DNA of 5,483 nt from Solirubrobacterales bacterium (GTDB lineage: Bacteria > Actinomycetota > Thermoleophilia > Solirubrobacterales > Solirubrobacteraceae), in contig JAATFK010000577.1 of assembly GCA_015655225.1 (NCBI GenBank), positions 1-5,483 of the forward strand, given 5' to 3'. The notes under the pieces were generated by a model, which was not told where the DNA came from, searched no databases, and saw nothing but the letters and a program-made list of their open reading frames with translations. A program made the translations under genes and the position numbers. Positions 1 through 4,328 of this stretch are shown one piece after another (position 1 is the stretch's first letter; each line of letters begins with the position of its first letter).

Positions 1-1020
1 CCGTGGGTGCGCCGCGCGCGGCTCGCGGAGGGCAGCGACGACGCGCTCGCGACGGTGCCGTCGTGGTTCGGCGAGCGGCTGCTGGCACTCGGCGAGCAGC
101 GCTGCGCGCGGATCGCGCTGAGCGGGCCGGTCGAGCCGCACCTGCTCGACGACCTCGACCCGGCGCGGGTCGGGCGGGACCGCTCGGTCGCGCTGCGCGA
201 GGCGGGGCAGGTGATGAACGCGCGGACGACCAACTGGACGATCGGGCCGTGCCCGACGCTCGGCTGGGCGAGACTCGTCCACCCCGAGCTGGAGCCGGAC
301 GCCGCGCTGGCGAAGCTGTGGGAGGAGATCGTCCACGTCTGCCGCCTCGACGAGCCCGACCCGGTGGTGGCGTGGCAGGAGCGGATGGCGACGCTCGTGA
401 GCGCCGCCGAGCGGCTGACCGCCGGCCACTTCGACGCGCTGCACTTCGAGGGTCCCGGCACCGACCTGACGGTCGGGCTGCTGCCCAGCTCGAACTTCAT
501 CTCGGCCGCGTTCGAGACGATCGAGGGGATCAAGCACGCGCCGAACCTGCAGTCGGAGGAGGTCTTCACGTCGCCCGACCCGGAGCGGACCGAGGGCGTC
601 GTGCGCTCGACCAAGCCGCTGCTGATCGGCGGCGCGACGGTCGAGGGGCTGCGGGTGCGCTTCCGCGGCGGCCGGGTCGTGGAGATCGAGGCCGAGCAGG
701 GCGGCGAGACGCTGAGATCGATGACCGAGCACGACGAGGGTGGGGCGCGCCTCGGCGAGGTCGCGCTGGTCGACCGCGAGGGCCGCATCGGCCCGCTCGG
801 GACGGTCTTCTACGACACGCTGCTGGACGAGAACGCGGCCAGCCACATCGCGCTCGGCCGGGGCTTCGACTTCGCGGTGGGTGAGCAGGACGTGGCGCGC
901 GTCAACGACAGCCTGATCCACATCGACTTCATGATCGGCGGCGACGAGGTCGACGTGACCGGCGTCACCGCCGCCGGCGAGCGCGTGCCGCTGCTGCGCG
1001 GCGGCAGCTGGCAGATCTGA
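1..1020 (+). CDS. M29-family metallo-aminopeptidase (AmpS/AmpT-like), 5' end outside window
   Basis: This is a cytosolic dinuclear-metal aminopeptidase that removes N-terminal residues from peptides. The frame is open from base 1 and ends with TGA. Numbering from the GTG at position 7, the family signature runs in order: GTDLTVGL (151-158), EEVFTSPD with Glu185, GGARLGE with Glu251, ASHIALG with His280, and HIDFMIG with His305 and Asp307. In aminopeptidase T the metal-site residues, as I recall them, are E250, E316, H345, Y352, H376 and D378. The spacings Glu-Glu (66) and Glu-His (29) match exactly. The offset implies that about 65 N-terminal residues lie upstream of the window, so GTG at 7 is not the true start. 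Two oddities stand out: the residue seven after the His is Phe287 instead of Tyr, and the His280-His305 stretch is about six residues shorter than in AmpT. Family assignment is firm; substrate preference is unknown. Confidence 0.9.
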   Translation, partial: PWVRRARLAEGSDDALATVPSWFGERLLALGEQRCARIALSGPVEPHLLDDLDPARVGRDRSVALREAGQVMNARTTNWTIGPCPTLGWARLVHPELEPDAALAKLWEEIVHVCRLDEPDPVVAWQERMATLVSAAERLTAGHFDALHFEGPGTDLTVGLLPSSNFISAAFETIEGIKHAPNLQSEEVFTSPDPERTEGVVRSTKPLLIGGATVEGLRVRFRGGRVVEIEAEQGGETLRSMTEHDEGGARLGEVALVDREGRIGPLGTVFYDTLLDENAASHIALGRGFDFAVGEQDVARVNDSLIHIDFMIGGDEVDVTGVTAAGERVPLLRGGSWQI

Positions 1021-1073
1021 GGCGCGGGCCTGGGCGCTGGGCCGGGTCGGGCGGCGCCGTTGGCGAGCGGACC

Positions 1074-1081
1074 TGTACCCT
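1074..1081 (+). promoter_or_regulatory. Possible -10 element for tRNA-Ser
   Basis: TACCCT (1076-1081) fits the TANNNT pattern of an actinobacterial -10 box and is directly preceded by TG. It lies 23 bases before the mature 5' end of the tRNA, leaving room for a short leader removed by RNase P. I find no convincing -35 at 16-18 bp spacing, so the call rests on one hexamer and position. The rest of 1021-1104 is GC-rich with nothing else I can support. Confidence 0.25.
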
Positions 1082-1104
1082 TCACGGGCTCCATTGGACC
1101 GCAC

Positions 1105-1193
1105 GGAGAGGTGCCGGAGCGGCTGAACGGGCACGACTGGAAATCGTGTGATGGGGGTGACCTCATCCGAGGGTTCGAATCCCTCCCTCTCCG
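1105..1193 (+). tRNA. tRNA-Ser (anticodon GGA)
   Basis: The cloverleaf is complete. The 7-bp acceptor stem is GGAGAGG (1105-1111) with CCTCTCC (1186-1192). The D stem is CCG (1114-1116) with CGG (1128-1130). The 5-bp anticodon stem is CACGA (1132-1136) with TCGTG (1144-1148), and loop 1137-1143 holds anticodon GGA at 1139-1141. The T arm is GAGGG-TTCGAAT-CCCTC (1169-1185). The long variable arm (1149-1168) folds with GATG (1150-1153) against CATC (1164-1167), which makes this a class II tRNA. Together with discriminator base G1193 this identifies serine. It decodes UCC and, by wobble, UCU. The 3' CCA is not encoded (the genome continues CTA), so it must be added by nucleotidyltransferase. It lies between the aminopeptidase and a toxin-antitoxin module. 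Confidence 0.97.
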
Positions 1194-1206
1194 CTACTGG
1201 ATCTGC

Positions 1207-1259
1207 ACCCATCGACGGGTCGTTGACAGTCGTCTCGTCCAGTTGATCGGCAACTGTCA
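1207..1259 (+). promoter_or_regulatory. Cluster of overlapping inverted repeats between tRNA-Ser and vapB
   Basis: Three inverted repeats are packed here. ACCC-ATCGAC-GGGT spans 1207-1220. TGACAGT (1224-1230) is matched by ACTGTCA (1253-1259) across 22 nt. CAGTTG-ATCGG-CAACTG spans 1240-1256. The last two share bases 1253-1256 and so cannot both fold. No T-run follows any of them, so a standard intrinsic terminator for the tRNA is not evident. The TTGACA at 1223-1228 matches a -35 consensus, but no good -10 lies 16-18 bp downstream. The role could be a tRNA 3' processing or termination structure, or auxiliary antitoxin binding sites. The repeats are directly visible; the function is inference. 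Confidence 0.4.
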
Positions 1260-1266
1260 CGGTACT

Positions 1267-1286
1267 CCTTTACGCTAAAGTAAAGG
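1267..1286 (+). promoter_or_regulatory. Candidate operator/promoter of the AbrB-PIN module
   Basis: An inverted repeat CCTTTAC-GCTAAA-GTAAAGG ends two bases before the antitoxin ATG. A tighter alternative, CTTTA-CGC-TAAAG (1268-1280), is followed at once by another TAAAG (1281-1285), so there are three half-sites in a row. TAAAGT (1276-1281) fits a TANNNT -10 box whose expected transcription start falls at about 1288, at the ATG, implying a leaderless mRNA. CTGTCA (1254-1259) would be a partial -35 with 16-bp spacing. A repeat covering the -10 suits autorepression by the antitoxin or antitoxin-toxin complex, which is usual for this type of module. The purines AAAGG at 1282-1286 are too close to the ATG to be a good ribosome binding site. 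Confidence 0.55.
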
Positions 1287-1288
1287 CG

Positions 1289-1507
1289 ATGCCGAAGATC
1301 TCCTCCAAGCACCAGGTGACGTTGCCGGTTGACGCCCTCGCGAGCGCGGGGTTCGCCGTCGGGGACGAGGTCACGATCGAGGCCGCCGGGCCCGACACGA
1401 TCGTCGTGCGCCGGACCGCGCGCGACGTCGACGCGGCCTTTGGCGTCTTCGACGGCCTCTACGAGCCGGGGCATCTCGACAGGCTGCGCTCCGAAGAGCG
1501 CGCGTGA
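1289..1507 (+). CDS. vapB: AbrB/SpoVT-fold antitoxin (VapB-type)
   Basis: This 72-residue antitoxin should bind its own promoter and neutralise the PIN toxin encoded next to it. Residues 1-45 look like an AbrB/MazE swapped-hairpin DNA-binding domain: SSKHQVTLP near the N-terminus, GDEVTIEA, then IVVRR. The C-terminal stretch from about 46 (AAFGVFDGLYEPGHLDRLR) is the kind of flexible toxin-wrapping tail found in this group. The ATG at 1289 is chosen because it begins exactly at the canonical AbrB start (MPKISSK) and follows the operator-like repeat. Its stop codon overlaps the toxin start in the sequence GTGA (1504-1507), so the two are translationally coupled. Fold and pairing are well supported; specificity for its cognate toxin is inferred from adjacency. 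Confidence 0.88.
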   Translation: MPKISSKHQVTLPVDALASAGFAVGDEVTIEAAGPDTIVVRRTARDVDAAFGVFDGLYEPGHLDRLRSEERA

Positions 1508-1908
1508 CCGACTGCGTCCTCGACACCGACGTCGTGATCGCCGCGCTCGACCGCTCCGACGCGCACCATGATGCGGCGGCCCAGGCGCTGCGCGGTCTGA
1601 TCGGCGACGGCGTTCCGCTGCTCCTCTCGCTCGTCAACTACGCGGAGACGCTCGTGCGTCCGTCGCGCGACGAAGGGACGTTGCGTGCGGCGATCGCCGC
1701 GATGGAGGCGCTCGGCATCGGGCTCGTCGCTCCGACGCCCTCGATCGCCCGCGAGGCGGCGCGCCTGCGCGGCACGAACATCAGCCTCGCCGACGGCTTC
1801 GCGCTCGCGACTGCCCGCGCCCACGGCGCGTGGATCGCGACCTACGACCAGCGCGTCCGCCGCTCCCTGGAGCAGGCCGGCGTGGAGCTGGCGCCCGGCT
1901 TGGACTGA
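1504..1908 (+). CDS. vapC: PIN-domain ribonuclease toxin (VapC-type), partner of AbrB antitoxin
   Basis: This 134-residue single-domain PIN toxin is a predicted Mg2+-dependent endoribonuclease, whose family members cut tRNA or rRNA to stop translation. The acidic active-site set is visible: Asp7 in the N-terminal LDTDVVIAAL strand, Glu48 in NYAETLV, Asp97 in SLADGFALATA and Asp115 in ATYDQ. Length is typical for VapC. The GTG at 1504 overlaps the antitoxin stop by 4 bp, with a weak GAAGAG purine stretch at 1493-1498 as ribosome binding site. No upstream in-frame alternative improves the N-terminus, because LDTD already sits at the usual place. All four acidic residues are intact, so the toxin is probably functional. 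The RNA target cannot be read from sequence. Confidence 0.92.
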   Translation: MTDCVLDTDVVIAALDRSDAHHDAAAQALRGLIGDGVPLLLSLVNYAETLVRPSRDEGTLRAAIAAMEALGIGLVAPTPSIAREAARLRGTNISLADGFALATARAHGAWIATYDQRVRRSLEQAGVELAPGLD

Positions 1909-1921
1909 GGCTCAGGCAGCC

Positions 1922-1973
1922 CCTCCCGCCCGGTCGCGCCCGGTTCGCTCGTCTTTCATCGCCCGGCGGGAGG
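1922..1973. terminator. Candidate shared terminator between convergent toxin genes
   Basis: A perfect 9-bp inverted repeat, CCTCCCGCC (1922-1930) and GGCGGGAGG (1965-1973), brackets the junction where the two toxin genes meet tail to tail. The loop is long (34 nt), and the right arm lies inside the 3' end of the minus-strand toxin (its PPPAG codons). The loop also carries a direct repeat CGCCCGGT. No T-tract follows on either strand, so efficient intrinsic termination is uncertain. Position and stem quality are the only support. Confidence 0.4.
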
Positions 1974-2384
1974 CGGCACGTCGACCTCCACCACGTCGAG
2001 CCCCTCGATGTCCCGGAAGTCGCCCGGGTTGCACGTGAAGACCGGGAGGTCGTGCGCCACCGCGATCGCGGCGATCATCGCGTCGTAGGCGCGCGCGGCC
2101 GGCTTGCGGCCGGTGCGGCGCAGTGAGGCGGCGACGCGACCGAACGCGCGTGCGGCGGCCGCGTCGAACGGAAGCGGATGGAAGTCGGACTCGGCCTGCT
2201 GGAGGTGTGCCTGGCGTGCCGCGCGCTCGCGCTCGTCGGGCGCGACCAGGGGGCCGACCGACAGCTCCGCGAGCGTGACCGTCGTGATCAGCGGCTCGGC
2301 CGGCAGCGTTGCCGGGTCGGCGATCCGCGGCAGCAGGATCACCGTCGAGGTGTCGAGGATGCCACGCGGGCGGGGCGCGCTCAC
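1956..2384 (-). CDS. vapC: PIN-domain ribonuclease toxin (VapC-type), partner of Phd/YefM antitoxin
   Basis: This 142-residue PIN toxin belongs to the second module. Active-site positions visible are Asp11 in ILDTSTVILL, Glu40 in VTLAELSVG, Asp101 in AYDAMIAAIAVA, and the C-terminal NPGDF motif (Asn119, Asp122) typical of the VapC branch that ends in xxNxxDF. The hydrophobic IAVAHDLPVFTCN strand is also classic for PIN domains. It is clearly distinct in sequence from the other toxin in this window, so the two are not a recent duplication. GTG at 2384 is selected because it overlaps the antitoxin stop as GTGA (2381-2384), giving translational coupling. The stop is TGA. It is predicted to be cytoplasmic and to act on RNA; the target is unknown. 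Confidence 0.92.
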   Translation of the reverse strand: MSAPRPRGILDTSTVILLPRIADPATLPAEPLITTVTLAELSVGPLVAPDERERAARQAHLQQAESDFHPLPFDAAAARAFGRVAASLRRTGRKPAARAYDAMIAAIAVAHDLPVFTCNPGDFRDIEGLDVVEVDVPPPAGR

Positions 2385-2617
2385 AGGTCGGCGTTCAGCA
2401 CGGCGTCGACGTCGGCGCGCAGTGCGACCGGGTCGACGACGGGAAGGCGGCGCCAGCGAGCGAGCAGGACGTCCGCCGGCAGTGTCGTCGCCTCGATCGG
2501 GCTGAGCGAGGCGACCGGCTTGCCGGCCCGCGTGATCGTGATCTGCTCACCCCTCGCCGCCCGGTCGACCACGTCGCCGCCGTGGTTGCGTAGCTCTCGG
2601 ATCGTCACGTCAGCCAT
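2381..2617 (-). CDS. Phd/YefM-family antitoxin
   Basis: This 78-residue antitoxin opens with the Phd/YefM signature: VTIRELRNHGGDVVDRAARGEQ (residues 4-25) followed by ITITRAGKPVASLSPI, the strand-helix-strand DNA-binding part. The remainder (about 44-78) is a leucine- and aspartate-rich tail expected to wrap around the PIN toxin. In this family the N-terminal half dimerises and represses the operon, with the toxin acting as co-repressor. The ATG at 2617 gives the canonical MADVTIREL start. No Shine-Dalgarno precedes it, and a TACCAT box ends 7 nt upstream, suggesting a leaderless mRNA. It overlaps its toxin by 4 bp and is divergent from the exonuclease gene. Confidence 0.92.
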   Translation of the reverse strand: MADVTIRELRNHGGDVVDRAARGEQITITRAGKPVASLSPIEATTLPADVLLARWRRLPVVDPVALRADVDAVLNADL

Positions 2618-2627
2618 GAGTCAGATG

Positions 2628-2643
2628 GTATCACTGGTGATAC
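2628..2643 (-). promoter_or_regulatory. Palindromic candidate operator of the Phd-PIN module
   Basis: GTATCACTGGTGATAC has perfect 7-bp arms (GTATCAC/GTGATAC) around a TG centre and lies 10 bp upstream of the antitoxin start. It is AT-richer than its surroundings. On the minus strand it overlaps TACCAT (2630-2625), a TANNNT -10 candidate whose start point would fall at about 2618. Binding by the antitoxin would block that promoter. GTGACA (2657-2652, minus) resembles a -35, but its spacing of 21 bp is too long. The site lies in the 67-bp divergent region, so it could also affect the exonuclease promoter. Confidence 0.65.
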
Positions 2644-2672
2644 AGGGTCTCTGTCACGTCCGACCCCGTCGC

Positions 2673-2678
2673 TACCTT
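2673..2678 (+). promoter_or_regulatory. Candidate -10 box for a leaderless exonuclease mRNA
   Basis: TACCTT fits TANNNT and ends 6 nt before the GTG at 2685. No purine-rich ribosome binding site exists between them. This spacing is what a leaderless transcript needs, and it supports GTG 2685 as the start. No clear -35 is visible. Confidence 0.4.
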
Positions 2679-2684
2679 CGGCGC

Positions 2685-3413
2685 GTGAGTTGGCACCTGC
2701 GCCGCCTTGCGGCCTTCGACATCGAGACCACGGGGGTCGATCCGACGAGCGACCGGATCGTCACCGCGGCGGTGACCCTCGCGGGCGGCGGGCTGCCGAC
2801 CGAGAGCCATGCCTGGCTGGTCGACCCCGGCGTCGAGATCCCCGCCGGCGCGACCGCCGTCCACGGCGTCACCACCGCTCGCGCCCGCGCCGAGGGTCGT
2901 CCGCCGGCCGACGCGCTCGAGGAGATCACGATGCTCCTCGCCGACCAGCTGCGCCACGGCGTCCCGGTGATCGCCTTCAACGCCCGCTTCGACCTCACCT
3001 GCCTGCACCGCGAGGCCGAGCGCCACGGCGTCCGGCCCCTGCTCGACCGCGTCGGCGGTCCCGGCGGCCTGCTCGTCGTCGACCCCTACGTGCTCGACAA
3101 GCAGCACGACCGCTACCGTCGCGGCAGACGCACCCTCGGCGCCGTCTGCGCCCACTACCGCGTCCGCCTCGACGACGCCCATGCCGCCGGCGCCGACGCC
3201 CTCGCGGCCGCTCGCGTCGCCTGGCGCCTCGCGACGACCTTCGCCGAGATCGGCTCCAGCGACCTGCCGACCCTCCACCAGCGCCAGGTCCTGTGGGCTG
3301 CCGAGCAGGCCGCCTCCCTGGAGCAGTACTTCCGCGAGAACGGCCGCCCCGAGGTCGTCGAGGCGGCCTGGCCGATCGTCCCGGCCGCGCTGCCGGCCCT
3401 CGCGGCGGCCTGA
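2685..3413 (+). CDS. DnaQ-like DEDDh 3'-5' exonuclease
   Basis: This 242-residue exonuclease of the DNA polymerase III epsilon superfamily is predicted to remove 3' nucleotides with two Mg2+ ions. The three Exo motifs are present: Exo I FDIETTG (Asp12, Glu14), Exo II AFNARFD (Asp103), and Exo III HAAGAD (His166, Asp171, the H-x4-D that defines the DEDDh class). The TAVHGVTTARA segment (57-67) is another hallmark. The C-terminal part (199-231, with LWAAEQAASLEQYF and a WP near the end) matches what I recall of a standalone actinobacterial family, so this need not be the replicative proofreading subunit. The frame stays open far upstream, but GTG 2685 is preferred. It places Exo I at the usual 11-residue depth, avoids running through the antitoxin operator, and sits behind a TANNNT box. 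It likely acts in repair or DNA/RNA turnover; the exact substrate is unknown. Confidence 0.9.
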   Translation: MSWHLRRLAAFDIETTGVDPTSDRIVTAAVTLAGGGLPTESHAWLVDPGVEIPAGATAVHGVTTARARAEGRPPADALEEITMLLADQLRHGVPVIAFNARFDLTCLHREAERHGVRPLLDRVGGPGGLLVVDPYVLDKQHDRYRRGRRTLGAVCAHYRVRLDDAHAAGADALAAARVAWRLATTFAEIGSSDLPTLHQRQVLWAAEQAASLEQYFRENGRPEVVEAAWPIVPAALPALAAA

Positions 3414-3419
3414 CCCCGC

Positions 3420-3441
3420 GGCGCCGGCCGCCGGCCGCGCC
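3420..3441. terminator. GC-rich hairpin between convergent exonuclease and hydroxylase genes
   Basis: GGCGC(C)GGCC-GCC-GGCC-GCGCC folds into nine G-C pairs with one bulged C and a 3-nt loop. It starts 7 nt after the exonuclease stop and ends 6 nt before the hydroxylase stop codon. It fills nearly all of the 33-bp convergent gap, so it can serve both strands. There is no T-tract, which is common for terminators in high-GC actinobacteria. Confidence 0.55.
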
Positions 3442-3446
3442 AGCAG

Positions 3447-4139
3447 TTACGCCGCGGTCGTCTTGCGGTCGCGGTCGCGGCTTCTCCGCGACACGGGCGT
3501 CCCGAAGACGTAGTCCCAGAACGGCGCGCTGACGCCGTACGCGGCGTCGTGCTCTCTGAAGTGGTGGCGCATGTGCAGCTCGTGCAGTCTGCGCGGCACC
3601 CACGCCTGCGGCTTGCGGCCACCTGGAAGGTGGTGCATGTAGTAGTGCAGCATGTCGTACGCGAGGTAGCCGCTCCAGAAGCCAACCGACGCCGCGTACG
3701 CTCCCGGGCTCCCGACCACCGCGAGGAACGCGGCGAAGAACAGCGCCGCGAGCGGCACGCTCACCGACGGCGGCATCACGAGCCGCAGCGGGTCGTTCGG
3801 ATGGTCGTGGTGGACGCCGTGGATGATCCAGTGCAGTCGCGCCCCGATCCCGTCCTCGGGCTCGAAGTGGAACACGACTCGGTGCAGCCAGTACTCGGTC
3901 AGCGTCCAGAAGACGTAGCCGCCCAGCACGTACAGCGCGACCTCCCAGAGCGCCATGTCGGACGCGAGCGCGTACACGAGCGCGATCACGATCGCCGGCA
4001 CGAAGATCAGGGGGACGACGCTCCAGTGCACGCGCGAGAGTCTGTCGAGCAGATTCGACTCGAACATGCGCGGCGAGGCTCTCAGCACGTCGGAGCGCTT
4101 CATGCCGGCGAGGTCCGAGCGCCGGGGGTATGTCGCCAT
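3447..4139 (-). CDS. Fatty acid hydroxylase/sterol desaturase superfamily membrane protein (FA2H/Scs7-like)
   Basis: This 230-residue integral membrane di-iron oxygenase is predicted to hydroxylate an acyl chain, using O2 and external electrons. The histidine clusters are complete and in family order: HRVVFH (86-91), HW and HGVHHDH (103-113) followed by PNDPLRLVMPP, HYYMHH (165-170), and HELHMRHHFREH (186-197). The YGVSAPFWDYVFGT signature closes it at 201-214. Hydrophobic segments at about 41-59, 66-82, 127-143 and 149-163 give the expected four-helix membrane base with histidines facing the cytoplasm. The pattern is closest to the C-terminal domain of fatty acid 2-hydroxylase (FA2H/Scs7), but no cytochrome b5 domain is fused. 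ATG 4139 is chosen over GTG 4145 because an AAGGA lies 7 nt before it. The substrate (free, phospholipid or sphingolipid acyl chain, or carotenoid) cannot be decided. Confidence 0.9.
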   Translation of the reverse strand: MATYPRRSDLAGMKRSDVLRASPRMFESNLLDRLSRVHWSVVPLIFVPAIVIALVYALASDMALWEVALYVLGGYVFWTLTEYWLHRVVFHFEPEDGIGARLHWIIHGVHHDHPNDPLRLVMPPSVSVPLAALFFAAFLAVVGSPGAYAASVGFWSGYLAYDMLHYYMHHLPGGRKPQAWVPRRLHELHMRHHFREHDAAYGVSAPFWDYVFGTPVSRRSRDRDRKTTAA

Positions 4140-4146
4140 GCTCACG

Positions 4147-4151
4147 TCCTT
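4147..4151 (-). promoter_or_regulatory. Ribosome binding site deciding the hydroxylase start
   Basis: AAGGA on the minus strand is 7 nt from ATG 4139 but only 1 nt from the alternative GTG 4145. The spacing therefore favours ATG and a protein two residues shorter than the maximal frame. Confidence 0.7.
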
Positions 4152-4202
4152 ACTGCGAAGAATGACTGTGGCCTCGCGTGAGGCCGCACTGCTGTGCTCT
4201 CT

Positions 4203-4229
4203 CTACGATACTCGTCGCGGAGACGTTCC
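4203..4229 (-). promoter_or_regulatory. Weak candidate ECF-sigma-like promoter for the hydroxylase
   Basis: On the minus strand GGAAC (4229-4225) is followed after 17 nt by CGTAG (4207-4203), resembling the GGAAC -35 and short CG-containing -10 of extracytoplasmic-function sigma factors. It lies about 65 nt before the start codon, with a perfect GGCGGG-T-CCCGCC palindrome just upstream. It rests on two short boxes only and could be chance. Confidence 0.2.
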
Positions 4230-4328
4230 AGGCGGGTCCCGCCGTTGCTTGCCTCACACGCCGGTTCGCGGAAGAGTGGTGACCCGTAGGACGGGCACTC
4301 GAGATCCTCGATCCGTAGAGAAGGACAG

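Larger units (their letters stand above)
4140..4328 (-). other. 189-bp non-coding gap with short palindromes upstream of the hydroxylase
   Basis: I see no convincing gene here; the plus-strand frame that crosses it is a shadow of the hydroxylase. It contains four short inverted repeats: GGCCTC-GCGT-GAGGCC (4170-4185), the perfect GGCGGG-T-CCCGCC (4231-4243), CCCGT-AGG-ACGGG (4283-4295) and CGAG-ATC-CTCG (4300-4310). The last two lie just past the epimerase stop and could end its transcript, though neither has a T-run. The first would form a hairpin in the hydroxylase 5' leader, 19 nt upstream of AAGGA. Confidence 0.5.

Noticed and set aside
3..884. Long arginine/alanine-rich frames overlapping the aminopeptidase, exonuclease and epimerase on either strand
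   Set aside because: They are typical GC-rich shadow frames: low-complexity composition, no domain, no ribosome binding site, and fully covered by a recognisable gene.
1..1020. The aminopeptidase as a complete gene starting at GTG 7
   Set aside because: Metal-ligand positions are about 65 residues too close to the N-terminus compared with AmpT, so the start lies upstream of the window.
1169..1193. tRNA-Ser 3' end as an attachment site of an integrated element
   Set aside because: I looked for a second copy of the T-arm/acceptor sequence elsewhere in the window and found none, and there is no integrase. A copy outside the window cannot be excluded.
1060..1278. A 72-residue plus-strand frame across the tRNA
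   Set aside because: It translates the tRNA-Ser gene and the repeats after it; no protein-like composition or ribosome binding site.
2178..2684. A long N-terminal extension of the exonuclease frame (411 residues if taken from 2178)
   Set aside because: The extension is arginine/serine-rich low-complexity sequence antisense to the Phd-PIN module and running through its operator. Recognisable exonuclease sequence begins only after GTG 2685.
2616..2684. Alternative exonuclease start at ATG 2616 (MSQMVSLVIQG)
   Set aside because: It translates the antitoxin palindrome, has no ribosome binding site, and would add 23 residues that look like read-through of non-coding DNA before the normal start.
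4140..4145. GTG at 4145 as hydroxylase start
   Set aside because: The AAGGA ribosome binding site would be only 1 nt away; it is 7 nt from ATG 4139.
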